Source: Chryseobacterium salivictor (lineage in GTDB: Bacteria; Bacteroidota; Bacteroidia; Flavobacteriales; Weeksellaceae). Taken from it: a stretch of DNA of 64,000 nucleotides. The notes beneath the pieces were generated by a model that saw only the letters and a list, made by a program, of their open reading frames with translations, was not told where the DNA came from and searched no databases. The stretch covers positions 1,054,001 to 1,118,000 of the forward strand of contig NZ_CP037954.1 in NCBI RefSeq assembly GCF_004359195.1, in the 5' to 3' direction. The translations under genes were made by a program, and so were the position numbers. Of this stretch, positions 29,397 to 38,362 are shown piece after piece (position 1 is the first letter of the stretch; each line of letters starts with the position of its first letter).

Positions 29397-30248
29397 ATGG
29401 CATTCGACTGGTTTAAAAGGAAAACACAAAACATTACCACTTCCACAGAAGATAAAAAAGACGTTCCCAAAGGACTTTGGCATCAGACGCCAAGCGGAAA
29501 GATTGTGGAACATGAAGAACTGAAAGCCAATAATTATGTGTCTCCAGAAGATGGTTTCCACGTGAGAATAGGCAGTAAAGAATTCTTTTCAATTCTTTTT
29601 GATGACAACAAATTTACGGAACTCGACGCTGGTGTTGAAAGTGTAGATATGTTGAGTTTCAAAGATACCAAGTCTTACACAGACCGGTTGAAAGAAGTAA
29701 AAGCCAAAACGAAATTAACAGACTCGATCAGAAATGCCGTAGGAACTGTTAATGGTGAAAAAATGGTAATTTCCTGTATGGATTTTAGTTTTATCGGTGG
29801 ATCCCTAGGTTCCGTGATGGGCGAGAAAATCCGTCGTGCAATTGATTACTGTATCGAACACAAACTTCCGTATATGATTATCTGCCAATCAGGTGGAGCC
29901 AGAATGCAGGAAGCCACCTATTCACTCATGCAGTTGGCAAAAGTGCAGGCGAAGCTGGCTCAGCTTTCCGAAGCAGGCTTGCTGTACATTGCCTATTTAT
30001 GTGATCCTACTTTCGGCGGAATTACCGCTTCTTTTGCGATGACTGCTGATGTTATTATTGCTGAACCGGGAGCTTTGATCGGTTTCGCAGGACCTCGCGT
30101 GATCCGTGAAACAATCGGTAAAGATTTACCGGAAGGATTCCAGACTTCAGAGTTTCTGCAGGAAAAAGGATTCGTAGATTTCATCGTTAAAAGAACCGAA
30201 ATCAAAGATAAAGTTTCGAAAACAGTTAGATTGTTAGCGCACGCTTAA
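29397..30248 (+). CDS. accD: Acetyl-CoA carboxylase carboxyltransferase subunit beta
   Basis: Together with AccA it transfers the carboxyl group from biotin to acetyl-CoA, the first step of fatty-acid synthesis. I start it at the ATG at 29397 (283 residues, [12 protein letters not shown]); the frame is open further upstream without conservation. [20 protein letters not shown] and [20 protein letters not shown] are the carboxyltransferase core. The N-terminal zinc ribbon of the enterobacterial enzyme is not kept: its cysteines are absent around [17 protein letters not shown] and [12 protein letters not shown]. Confidence 0.94.
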   Translation: MAFDWFKRKTQNITTSTEDKKDVPKGLWHQTPSGKIVEHEELKANNYVSPEDGFHVRIGSKEFFSILFDDNKFTELDAGVESVDMLSFKDTKSYTDRLKEVKAKTKLTDSIRNAVGTVNGEKMVISCMDFSFIGGSLGSVMGEKIRRAIDYCIEHKLPYMIICQSGGARMQEATYSLMQLAKVQAKLAQLSEAGLLYIAYLCDPTFGGITASFAMTADVIIAEPGALIGFAGPRVIRETIGKDLPEGFQTSEFLQEKGFVDFIVKRTEIKDKVSKTVRLLAHA

Positions 30249-30267
30249 CACATTTGAATTATCAATA

Positions 30268-30302
30268 AAATCTCACCTCAATTGAAGGTGGGATTTCTTT
30301 TT
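30268..30302 (+). terminator. Terminator after accD
   Basis: AAATCTCACCT pairs with AGGTGGGATTT around CAATTGA, followed by a T run. The T run ends at the ATG of the following gene, so that gene either needs its own promoter or relies on read-through. Confidence 0.8.
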
Positions 30303-30809
30303 ATGAGAAACATCAAAATAATATTTAATGCTTTAAGATCCTTAAGTTTTACCAAAATTATGAAACTTTTGCGGTTGATTCTTGCGCATCCGTTATTTTC
30401 AATTCTGGGATTTTACGCAACCGTGAGGAGTTTCTCGTTAGCACAAAAACATTTCCCCAAATCCCATGCGACCAATGGAGAAGGAAACGCTTTCCGACAT
30501 GCGCTTTGGAACTGCCTGATTCTGATGTACTGCTGTAAAATTTCTTCGCCACAAAAAGCTTTGCAGTATTGTAAGGAAATGACTGACTTGCACGAAGAAC
30601 TCTTCCCCAATAAGCCGCTCGAAACCAAAATGGATCTGCATAACAATCAAGTCGGGATGGATTATTTCATGGAACTGCTTCCGGGTGTCCACCGCCAATT
30701 CTTCGAAACCAGTTTTTTTGTGAAAGGACTTATTGAAAAAACCAAAACAGCAAAAGTCCTGAATAGTTTAGAAGATGATTTTAAAGGCGACCTGGTTTAT
30801 TTAAAATAG
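30303..30809 (+). CDS. DUF6973 domain-containing protein
   Basis: A 168-residue protein. The motif ATNGEGNAFRHALWNCLILM, followed by HEELFP and MDLHNNQVGMDYF, matches the DUF6973 family: small His- and Asn-rich helical proteins found as free-standing genes in Bacteroidota or as toxin C-termini elsewhere. The start at 30303 is the first ATG after the accD terminator; a TTG at 30282 would run through that hairpin. No function is assigned. Two terminator hairpins follow. Confidence 0.7.
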   Translation: MRNIKIIFNALRSLSFTKIMKLLRLILAHPLFSILGFYATVRSFSLAQKHFPKSHATNGEGNAFRHALWNCLILMYCCKISSPQKALQYCKEMTDLHEELFPNKPLETKMDLHNNQVGMDYFMELLPGVHRQFFETSFFVKGLIEKTKTAKVLNSLEDDFKGDLVYLK

Positions 30810-30812
30810 AAA

Positions 30813-30838
30813 AAAACCCCGACATTGCCGAGGTTTTA
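30813..30838 (+). terminator. Terminator after the DUF6973 gene
   Basis: AAAACCCCG pairs with CGAGGTTTT (one mismatch), just after the stop codon. Confidence 0.65.
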
Positions 30839-30856
30839 AAAGTCAAGTTCAAGTTT

Positions 30857-30896
30857 CAAAAAGCGGAATATTTTGTATTTTCCGCTTTTTTAATTT
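30857..30896. terminator. Bidirectional terminator between convergent genes
   Basis: AAAAGCGGAA pairs perfectly with TTCCGCTTTT, with A and T runs on the two sides. It can end both the DUF6973 transcript and the metal operon coming from the minus strand. Confidence 0.8.
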
Positions 30897-30903
30897 TTGA
30901 TTT

Positions 30904-31371
30904 TTAAGTTAAAGGAGCACCAACTGCTAAATCACATCGGTGATGAGGTTCGCCGTGTGCTGGATTATTAGCAGGTTTCGGTCCTGAGGCCTGCATTGGT
31001 GCAGGCGAAGACAAAACTGAAGGCGAAATGGGTCTCGTGTCAAAATTATTGCCTGAAGCATTTTGTTGAGGCATTACCTGAGGTGCCGCACTTTGAGAAG
31101 GCGCGCTGTCAATCGGTGCGCCAACGGGGATTTCGCAACGGTGATAAGGCTGACCATGTTCCGGATTCAATGCCGGTTTTTCTGCCTGATTATTTGCGGC
31201 GACGGCGGTCGCAACTTCGCCTTCTTCAGCGGTATAAGTAACAGATCCATCCTTCATAACCGAATCTTTCTGTACTTCCGTTACATTTTCAGTATCTGAA
31301 ACGGTTTTCTCTTTTTTATCGCAGGAATAAAGAAGCGTTGCACCTGCTATTAATAAAGGTAATAATCTCAT
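30904..31371 (-). CDS. Putative lipoprotein with two HGxPxHRC motifs
   Basis: A 155-residue protein (from the ATG at 31369-31371; another ATG lies 18 nt upstream). The N terminus MRLLPLLIAGATLLYSCDKK is a lipoprotein signal with lipobox Cys. After a disordered Ala/Pro/Gln-rich stretch, an 18-19 residue motif is present twice: NPEHGQPYHRCEIPVGAPI and NPAHGEPHHRCDLAVGAPL, the second at the very C terminus. The His and Cys pattern could bind metal. It is the last gene of the operon with the HMA-TonB receptor, 33 nt downstream. Function unknown. Confidence 0.75.
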   Translation of the reverse strand: MRLLPLLIAGATLLYSCDKKEKTVSDTENVTEVQKDSVMKDGSVTYTAEEGEVATAVAANNQAEKPALNPEHGQPYHRCEIPVGAPIDSAPSQSAAPQVMPQQNASGNNFDTRPISPSVLSSPAPMQASGPKPANNPAHGEPHHRCDLAVGAPLT

Positions 31372-31404
31372 GTTTTCTATTTTTTTCAAAAGTATGAAAT
31401 TTAA

Positions 31405-34071
31405 TTAGAACTTAAAATCCAAGCCGAAATATACATTTGCTCCCATAACCGGTGCATAAATCATTCCTGCGTCAAAGTAATTCCCAAAAGGGTTTTCAGT
31501 ATCGATAATCGGACGGTTCTGGGTGTAACCTAACAGGTTTTCACCACCTATATATGCACGAATGTTTTTATTAAAGTTTCTGGAAATTTGGGCATTAAGG
31601 GTCGTGTAACTTTTAGAATATTCCGGTAATCTGTATTCTGATGGATTCGCATTTAAATTGGGAAGCTTCTGTTTTCCAATCAGCTGAAGCGTTGCATCGA
31701 TATTCCAGAAAGCTCCTTTGTCTGTTTTATCGGTAGCGTAGGAAGCATTAAAGAAACCTCTGTTTTTTGCCATAAATGGAATTTCTCTTTTCCCTCCCAA
31801 GAAATCGGCCTTTACATCGTAGTACTTATAAGCCAGTCTCATTTCTAAATTTTTCGCTGGTACAAAATCTAACTGGGTTTGAAAACTGTTCGCAAATGAT
31901 TCTCCTTCGAGATTATAGAAAACGATTTTCTGTGGTGAAATATCTAAATCGGTCAATACCTGATTTTGGAAATCTGTTCTGAAAAAATCGGCAACCAAAG
32001 TTGCTTTTCTGTTAAACAACTTGAATTCCTGCTGCACACTTGCCCCGTAATTCCAGGCAATTTCTGGTTGTAAATCATAAATTTTTCCGCCATTTCCTAA
32101 GATTTCAATTTGTCTGTTCGATCCGAAATATTGCTGACTTTCTGCAAAAATATTAGCGGTTCTAAAACCTTTTCCGGCCGAAAGGCGAAGAATGGTTTTA
32201 GGCAAAACATCATATTTAAAGTTTAATCTCGGCGTAAACTGCGTTCCTGCCAAATTGTGAAAATCTGTTCTGGCGCCGGCAACCAAAGTGTATTTCAGTC
32301 CTGTCAAAGTATATTCGAAAAATAATCCAGGCACTGTTTCCGTTCTTTTATAATTTTGAGTCAGATAGTCCTCATCATATTGGTCATACAGAAAACTTGC
32401 GCCCGTTTTGAATTTATTATTGGTATTTCCGATGATGCTTTCAAAAACCAAATTCGAGTAAAAAGTATTCTGGTTGCCCCAATAATTTCTGTTCCCAAAA
32501 AAACTGTCCTGTTGATGCGTCGTGAACTGATTCATCCAGCCGATACTTTGGTAAGGTTTACCTTTAAAAATATATCCGGTTTTATTCCAGATTTCAAAAC
32601 GGGAAAGGTCGATTCCGACACCATACGCATTTTGTTGAGAACGGTCAATCTTTTTATCAAAAGCAGTTTGCCCGCCAAAACGTTCATCTTTCACAAAACT
32701 AATTCCGAAATGAGTTCCTAAGCCGGAATGCTCCAAATCATTATAGTTTAGAAGATAGGCAGCGTTAATTTGATTTCCCGTCGGTTGATCCAGAAAACCA
32801 TCATTGTTAGAATCAATTTTTCCTAAAGTTGCATTCCCATGAAGTAAAAGCGACTGACTCCAATGTTCGTTCAGCTGGGAAGTGGTGGTAATATTGCTTT
32901 CCAGTCTACCGTTTGCATCTGCGAAAAAGTTGATCGCCGTTTCTGGTTTTTCATTAACTTTTAAAAGTTCAGTATTAATTTGACCCGTGATACTTTCGTA
33001 GCCATTAACCACTGTACTTCCGCCTTTTGTTAACTGGATTCCGCCAATCCATCTTCCGGGAATTAAATTCAGGCCATAAGGTGCTGCTAAACCACGGATT
33101 GAGGGCAAAAGTTCTTTTGTTAATGAGGTGTATTTCTGATCCAAACCTAACATTTTAAGTTGCTTGGTTCCGGTAACAGCGTTCGTGAAAGAAACGTCAA
33201 CGGTCGCATTCGTTTCAAAACTTTCCGATAAATTGCAGCAGGCTGCTTTCAATAACTCTTTGGTTCCGATATTAAAGGTTAATCCCGTTTCTTTCTTGCT
33301 TAAAGCGGTCGCATCTGCCAGTTTGATTAACCGGACTTCTTCGATGGATTTATCGAAATGGTCAGCATGTTGTGAAAAATCTTTTTTAGGTGCTGGCGCT
33401 TCGTCATGGTGAACCAAATCGCTTTTTACACCCAAAGGTAATTCCCGGTCGTACAGGCAGCAGCCGGGAAGATTTTTGTAAGTATCATCTTTCGAAGTGT
33501 ACATCTCATTATCATGACCAACATCTGCGATCTTTTTTAAAATTAAATCCGCTGAAGTTTTTTCAGGATTAAAGTTTAAAGTTACAATCTGCGTTTCTGC
33601 ATCCCAGGTTGCCGAATCTGCACCAGCACTGGCCGCTGCTTTTTCGATTCTTGCTTTGCATGAACTGCAGTTTCCGCGAACAAAAAACTGATGATCATTT
33701 TTCACAGGTTTCGAAGAAATTTCTTTTTTTAGAAAAGAAGGCGCTCGATCATAATGACAGCAGGAAGGAAGGTTTCCGTAAACCACATCAGCTGCAGCGA
33801 ATTTTTCGTTGTCATGTCCAACGTCTGCGATTTTCTTTAAAATTTGATCAGCCGAAGTTTTTGTAGCATCAAATTCTACTTCAAGCTGCTGAGTATTGGC
33901 GTTCCAGTTGGCGGTTTTTGCACCTGTTTTTTTTGCGGTATTTTCGATTCTTTCTTTACACATCGCACATTCTCCTTTAACCAGAAAAGTTGATTTTGTG
34001 ACCGTTTGTGCGTATAAGAATGAAGTGAATATCAGGGAAAATAAGCAAAGACTTTTTAACAAAGTTTTCAT
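31405..34071 (-). CDS. TonB-dependent receptor with two N-terminal heavy-metal-associated (HMA) domains
   Basis: An 888-residue outer-membrane protein with a signal peptide (1-21). Two tandem HMA modules follow: CAMC at 35-38 and CSSC at 135-138, each ending in the block KTSADxILKKIADVGHDNE and then a CC pair (104-105, 204-205). From about 245 comes the receptor, with a CC in LLKAACCNLSESFETN, then plug and barrel strands (GYESITGQINTELL). It ends VYFGLDFKF with the terminal Phe of outer-membrane barrels. The fusion suggests capture of a soft metal such as copper in the periplasm. It is the middle gene of a three-gene operon. Confidence 0.85.
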   Translation of the reverse strand: MKTLLKSLCLFSLIFTSFLYAQTVTKSTFLVKGECAMCKERIENTAKKTGAKTANWNANTQQLEVEFDATKTSADQILKKIADVGHDNEKFAAADVVYGNLPSCCHYDRAPSFLKKEISSKPVKNDHQFFVRGNCSSCKARIEKAAASAGADSATWDAETQIVTLNFNPEKTSADLILKKIADVGHDNEMYTSKDDTYKNLPGCCLYDRELPLGVKSDLVHHDEAPAPKKDFSQHADHFDKSIEEVRLIKLADATALSKKETGLTFNIGTKELLKAACCNLSESFETNATVDVSFTNAVTGTKQLKMLGLDQKYTSLTKELLPSIRGLAAPYGLNLIPGRWIGGIQLTKGGSTVVNGYESITGQINTELLKVNEKPETAINFFADANGRLESNITTTSQLNEHWSQSLLLHGNATLGKIDSNNDGFLDQPTGNQINAAYLLNYNDLEHSGLGTHFGISFVKDERFGGQTAFDKKIDRSQQNAYGVGIDLSRFEIWNKTGYIFKGKPYQSIGWMNQFTTHQQDSFFGNRNYWGNQNTFYSNLVFESIIGNTNNKFKTGASFLYDQYDEDYLTQNYKRTETVPGLFFEYTLTGLKYTLVAGARTDFHNLAGTQFTPRLNFKYDVLPKTILRLSAGKGFRTANIFAESQQYFGSNRQIEILGNGGKIYDLQPEIAWNYGASVQQEFKLFNRKATLVADFFRTDFQNQVLTDLDISPQKIVFYNLEGESFANSFQTQLDFVPAKNLEMRLAYKYYDVKADFLGGKREIPFMAKNRGFFNASYATDKTDKGAFWNIDATLQLIGKQKLPNLNANPSEYRLPEYSKSYTTLNAQISRNFNKNIRAYIGGENLLGYTQNRPIIDTENPFGNYFDAGMIYAPVMGANVYFGLDFKF

Positions 34072-34139
34072 TTTTAAAATAAGTTAATTAACATAAAAAG
34101 GTTGCCAAAAGAACGTTCTTTTGGCTGTAGTCTAATGTG

Positions 34140-34514
34140 TTAACCTATTTTAGGCGGTTGCCAGATGTTTTGAATGTTGGAAGAGAAATAAGAATTCCCA
34201 TACCCGAAATTAAGGTCCTGAATAAACAAATGCTTTTTTAAATTTGAATTAAATTCTGATGAAAGATAATTCATTACGAAATGAACCGTGCAGGAATGAC
34301 ATTTGTTACAATCGTCGCCGCATTTGTTTTTTTGGGAATGGTCTGTGGAGTTTTCAGAATGACAGGAGATTGGTTTTTTTGTTTTGCAACACTCTTCTTT
34401 GGTCGGTTTCTGATCACAGCACTGAACAGTAGTTTGAGCATAAATCATCTGCTTGGGAAGAATAAAAATACTCAATCCCAAAACGATAAAAAATATTTTC
34501 AAAGTTCGTGACAT
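34140..34514 (-). CDS. Cysteine-rich exported protein, possible metal binder
   Basis: A 124-residue protein with a signal peptide (about 1-26, ending IYAQ). It carries a cluster of cysteines and histidines: VQCCDQ, EECCKTKKPISCHS, then KCGDDCNKCHSC. The remainder (FVMNYLSSEFNS onward) is ordinary. It lies directly upstream of the HMA-TonB receptor on the same strand with a 68-nt gap, so it is probably the first gene of a metal-uptake or detoxification operon. No named family is recognised. Confidence 0.72.
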   Translation of the reverse strand: MSRTLKIFFIVLGLSIFILPKQMIYAQTTVQCCDQKPTKEECCKTKKPISCHSENSTDHSQKNKCGDDCNKCHSCTVHFVMNYLSSEFNSNLKKHLFIQDLNFGYGNSYFSSNIQNIWQPPKIG

Positions 34515-34598
34515 GCTTTTGCAAAATTAATAAATATAATCGACGTAACCTGATAATCGTTAAATCTTCTTAAATAAAGTTAAAAATTTACTATTCAA

Positions 34599-34628
34599 TT
34601 GCTTGACAATTAATTAATTGTAATTTTG
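34599..34628 (+). promoter_or_regulatory. Bacteroidota-type promoter of the L,D-transpeptidase-like gene
   Basis: TTG at 34599-34601, a 19-nt spacer and TAATTTTG at 34621-34628 give a full match to the TTG-N19-TAnnTTTG consensus, about 30 nt before the ATG at 34659. Confidence 0.6.
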
Positions 34629-34658
34629 CCAACGAAAAATCGTTTAACATAATATAGA

Positions 34659-35423
34659 ATGAAGAAGGTCCTTTTACCATTAATAACTGTTTTATTTTTC
34701 GCTACCTCTTTTTATAAATTAGAAGATTTGGAGAAAAACCCGACAGAAACTCCTTTAAATAAACAAACACAAAATTTAGTCCTGAAAGCAGAGCCGAGCT
34801 CCACCGCAAAATATGCGGAAGAAATTTACAGTTCGATCAGTTTCGACAACATCAACCGGCTGCAGTCCGAAGTTTTTTCCAAAGCCTTTTTAGGATTTAC
34901 CAATCTTAAAAAAGAAGGAAAATTAGATGAAGATTCTCATTTATTAACCATTTGCGATTTTTCGTTATCGTCCACAGAGAAGAGACTTTGGGTCATTGAT
35001 TTGAATGAAAAAAAAGTCCTTTATAACTCGCTGGTTGCACACGGAAAAAACACAGGTGAAGAATTCGCTCAGAAATTTTCAAATACCGAGAGTTCTTTGC
35101 AAAGCAGTCTTGGTTTTTTCATTACAGAAAGTACTTATAATGGTTCCAACGGTTATTCGTTGAAACTTGAAGGAATGGATTCCGGTTACAATGATGCCGC
35201 CTTCCGTCGCGCGATCGTGATGCACGGTGCAGATTATGTGAGCGAAGGTTTTATTAAAAATCAAAAACGCATTGGCAGAAGCTGGGGTTGCCCCGCTGTT
35301 CCCCGCGCTTTGGCCGAACCGATTATCAATACCATCAAAGGGAAAAATTGTCTTTTTATTTATTATCCCGACAATCAATACCTTTCCAGTTCGAAATGGC
35401 TGAAGGCTGAGGAGAATATTTAA
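34659..35423 (+). CDS. YkuD_2 family protein (murein L,D-transpeptidase catalytic-domain-like)
   Basis: A 254-residue exported protein with an N-terminal hydrophobic signal. The catalytic region shows MHGADYVSEGF (His189) and GRSWGCPAVP (Cys211), i.e. the HX..SxGC(P) signature of L,D-transpeptidase-type enzymes, in the YkuD_2 version common in Bacteroidota. It presumably acts on peptidoglycan stem peptides in the periplasm. It is monocistronic with its own promoter and terminator. Confidence 0.87.
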   Translation: MKKVLLPLITVLFFATSFYKLEDLEKNPTETPLNKQTQNLVLKAEPSSTAKYAEEIYSSISFDNINRLQSEVFSKAFLGFTNLKKEGKLDEDSHLLTICDFSLSSTEKRLWVIDLNEKKVLYNSLVAHGKNTGEEFAQKFSNTESSLQSSLGFFITESTYNGSNGYSLKLEGMDSGYNDAAFRRAIVMHGADYVSEGFIKNQKRIGRSWGCPAVPRALAEPIINTIKGKNCLFIYYPDNQYLSSSKWLKAEENI

Positions 35424-35436
35424 AACCTAAAACAAA

Positions 35437-35474
35437 ACAATCCCGGTTCACAATTGCGAACCGGGATTTTTTAT
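35437..35474. terminator. Strong bidirectional terminator
   Basis: AATCCCGGTTC pairs with GAACCGGGATT around an 8-nt loop, with A-rich and T-rich flanks. It sits between the convergent L,D-transpeptidase-like and GLPGLI genes. Confidence 0.9.
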
Positions 35475-35477
35475 AAT

Positions 35478-36287
35478 TTATTTTAACTCAATCGGATTGT
35501 TATTTTTCTTCTGTTCTTCTTTTTGGCGTTCCTCCATTTGTTTTCGCTGATTTGGATCCATCTGAATTCTAAATGATCCACCACCACGTGTCATCGCTGC
35601 CATCGCTGCAGCTGGGTCTTTTCTGAACTGATCCTGCTGCTTTTCAAATGCAGCTCTTTTCACCGAAATCGTAGAGCCAAATTGTTCGAAAGCAGCAATT
35701 TCATTAATTTTCTTTGCTTCTTTTAAATCGAAACTGTAATCGCCTTTAGCATCTTCAACTTTTACAATTAAACCCGGCAATCCTGAAAATTTATAAGGGC
35801 CATCCTGAAAAGGAACTTCGGTCGTAAACCAAGCGTGCCAAGTTCTCCCAGCAAATTGTGTTTCTGCTTTCTGGGTTTTGTATTCGCCAATAGTTGTTGT
35901 TTCGGGAAGGATTTTCCAGTTCATTGGCCGGTCTTCTTCATAAGCGTACTGATCGCGCAGAATTCTTGCTTTATATAATTTTTTCGCGGTTTTGTAATCT
36001 TTTTCAATAATGAAATCCATATTGGTTCGCAAATTCTGCATTTGGCTTCTGTCAAAATTAAAACTTCCGGTCTGTCTCATCCGTCCCATAATGGAATCTC
36101 TTTTCAATCTGTTTTCAGCGTAGAAAATAGAGTTTCCTCCGGAAATGTCAAGATGGGCTAATTCTGTTTTTGTGGCACTTCTATCCGTAGAATCTGGTTT
36201 CATAGTGACTTGATACACAAAACGGTTCGCTTGAGCGAAAATAATTTGGGCAGCTAAGCCCAAGGTAAGCACGGCGATTTTTTTCAT
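35478..36287 (-). CDS. GLPGLI family protein
   Basis: A 269-residue exported protein with a signal peptide (1-18, ending IFAQ). It contains the family's name motif, FSGLPGLIVKVED, preceded by WHAWFTTEVPFQDGPYKF. GLPGLI proteins are Bacteroidota-specific, often near TonB receptors, and of unknown function. The C terminus is low-complexity (Arg/Gln/Glu/Lys, with EERQKEEQKKNNN). It diverges from the suf operon, sharing a 148-nt promoter region. Confidence 0.9.
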   Translation of the reverse strand: MKKIAVLTLGLAAQIIFAQANRFVYQVTMKPDSTDRSATKTELAHLDISGGNSIFYAENRLKRDSIMGRMRQTGSFNFDRSQMQNLRTNMDFIIEKDYKTAKKLYKARILRDQYAYEEDRPMNWKILPETTTIGEYKTQKAETQFAGRTWHAWFTTEVPFQDGPYKFSGLPGLIVKVEDAKGDYSFDLKEAKKINEIAAFEQFGSTISVKRAAFEKQQDQFRKDPAAAMAAMTRGGGSFRIQMDPNQRKQMEERQKEEQKKNNNPIELK

Positions 36288-36377
36288 TCTTAAATAATTT
36301 GATTTTTGATAATAATTAAAGGTAAAAGTTAAATTTCACCGTCTATAAGATTGATAGACAAATATACCGAAGCAAAT

Positions 36378-36407
36378 TTGATATTCATTATATTATTAGT
36401 AATTTTG
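36378..36407 (+). promoter_or_regulatory. Promoter of the suf operon
   Basis: TTG at 36378-36380, a 19-nt spacer and TAATTTTG at 36400-36407 match the Bacteroidota consensus. The ATG of sufA follows at 36436. I see no obvious operator sequence for an Fe-S sensor. Confidence 0.62.
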
Positions 36408-36435
36408 CAATCTAAAATGATTCTAAATAAAAACA

Positions 36436-36765
36436 ATGATAAAAGTTAGCGATCTAGCGAAAGAAAAAGCCTTTCAGTTAATGACTGAAGACGGTTTCGA
36501 TCCTTTGGAAGATTATATAAGAGTCGGTGTAAAAAGCGGCGGTTGTTCCGGTTTAGAATATGTTCTGAAATTTGATAATGTAAAAACAGATTCAGATCAG
36601 GTTTTCGAAGATAATGGGATTAAGATCATTGTCGATAAAAAATCAGTGCTTTATTTAGCAGGAACAATACTAGAATTTTCAGCAGGGTTGAATGGGAAAG
36701 GATTTGTATTCAACAATCCCAATGCAAACAGAACTTGCGGTTGCGGTGAGAGTTTCTCGCTGTAA
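36436..36765 (+). CDS. sufA: SufA/IscA-type iron-sulfur carrier
   Basis: A-type Fe-S carrier that receives clusters from the SufBCD scaffold and passes them to apoproteins. It has 109 residues. The three conserved cysteines are present: SGGCSGLEY (Cys37) and TCGCGE (Cys101, Cys103). It is the first gene of the suf operon, 25 nt before sufB, behind a consensus promoter. Confidence 0.93.
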   Translation: MIKVSDLAKEKAFQLMTEDGFDPLEDYIRVGVKSGGCSGLEYVLKFDNVKTDSDQVFEDNGIKIIVDKKSVLYLAGTILEFSAGLNGKGFVFNNPNANRTCGCGESFSL

Positions 36766-36790
36766 AACACATTTAATTTTCATATAAAAA

Positions 36791-38242
36791 ATGGCAACAA
36801 AATATACGGAAGACGATCTTAGGGTCGATCTTGAAAATCAAAAATATGAATACGGGTTTACCACGGATATAGAATATGACGATTTTCCGACCGGTTTATC
36901 TGAAGAAATCGTAAGAATGATTTCTGCGAAAAAAGAAGAACCAGAATGGATGACCGAGTGGCGTCTGGAATCTTACAGAATGTGGCTGAAAATGGAGGAG
37001 CCGGAATGGGCAAATGTGACTTATGAAAAGCCAGATTTCCAAGCCATTCGTTATTATGCGGCGCCAACAGTAAAACCGGAATTAGCCAGTTTAGATGAAG
37101 TAGATCCGGAATTACTGAAAACCTTTGAAAAATTAGGAATCAATATTGAGGAACAGAAAAGACTTTCAGGGGTTGCAATGGATATTGTGATTGACTCAGT
37201 TTCTGTAAAAACTACATTTCAAAAAACTTTAAAAGATAAAGGAATTATTTTCTGCGCTATTTCTGAAGCCATCAGAGATTATCCGGAATTGGTGCGTAAA
37301 TATATCGGAAAGGTAGTTCCAAGAGGGGATAACTACTATGCAGCTTTAAACTCAGCCGTATTTTCAGACGGAAGCTTCTGCTATATTCCAAAAGGCGTGA
37401 AATGTCCGATGGAACTTTCCACTTATTTCAGAATTAATAAATCCGGAAGCGGTCAGTTTGAAAGAACTTTGTTAATCGCTGATGAAGGGAGCTATGTTTC
37501 TTACCTTGAAGGCTGTACTGCACCTGCAAGAGATGAAAATCAGCTGCATGCGGCGGTCGTAGAGTTAATCGCAATGGATGATGCAGAAATTAAATATTCT
37601 ACCGTTCAAAACTGGTATCCCGGAGATTCAGAAGGTAAAGGTGGCGTTTTCAATTTCGTAACCAAACGGGGAATTTGTGAGAAAAACGCAAAAATTTCCT
37701 GGACGCAGGTTGAAACCGGTTCTGCTGTAACCTGGAAATATCCGAGCTGTATTTTAAAAGGAGATAATTCTGTTGGAGAATTTTATTCAATTGCGGTAAC
37801 CAATCATCACCAGTATGCAGATACCGGAACCAAGATGATCCACATCGGGAAAAATACCAAATCAACGATTATTTCTAAAGGAATTTCCGCAGGAAAATCA
37901 AACAACTCTTATAGAGGATTAGTGAAAATGATGCCTTCTGCAAAAGGAGCACGTAACTTTTCGCAATGTGATTCTCTTTTAATGGGCAATGAATGTGGCG
38001 CACATACTTTCCCTTATATCGAAGTAAAAAATCCGACCGCTCAACTCGAGCACGAAGCGACGACTTCAAAAATAGGTGAAGACCAAATTTTCTATTGCAA
38101 TCAGAGAGGAATCAGCACCGAAAAAGCAATTGCATTGATCGTCAACGGTTTCGGAAAAGAAGTTTTGAATAAGCTACCGATGGAATTTGCGATTGAAGCC
38201 CAAAAATTATTAGAAATTTCTTTAGAAGGAAGTGTTGGGTAA
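36791..38242 (+). CDS. sufB: Fe-S cluster assembly scaffold SufB
   Basis: Core subunit of the SufBCD scaffold, on which [4Fe-4S] clusters are built. It has 483 residues, a usual length. Typical blocks are [57 protein letters not shown] and [20 protein letters not shown], with a C-terminal [20 protein letters not shown]. It is transcribed with sufA and followed by a 120-nt gap before sufC. Confidence 0.97.
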   Translation: MATKYTEDDLRVDLENQKYEYGFTTDIEYDDFPTGLSEEIVRMISAKKEEPEWMTEWRLESYRMWLKMEEPEWANVTYEKPDFQAIRYYAAPTVKPELASLDEVDPELLKTFEKLGINIEEQKRLSGVAMDIVIDSVSVKTTFQKTLKDKGIIFCAISEAIRDYPELVRKYIGKVVPRGDNYYAALNSAVFSDGSFCYIPKGVKCPMELSTYFRINKSGSGQFERTLLIADEGSYVSYLEGCTAPARDENQLHAAVVELIAMDDAEIKYSTVQNWYPGDSEGKGGVFNFVTKRGICEKNAKISWTQVETGSAVTWKYPSCILKGDNSVGEFYSIAVTNHHQYADTGTKMIHIGKNTKSTIISKGISAGKSNNSYRGLVKMMPSAKGARNFSQCDSLLMGNECGAHTFPYIEVKNPTAQLEHEATTSKIGEDQIFYCNQRGISTEKAIALIVNGFGKEVLNKLPMEFAIEAQKLLEISLEGSVG

Positions 38243-38362
38243 AAATGATCTTTCCATTTGAACTTTCATTTCAAAACTTTTTTTAAAGAAATTATATATC
38301 ATAACAGTAAAAAAACAGGAAGTAATTAACTTTTAAATTATCTAATTACCTCATTTCATATT

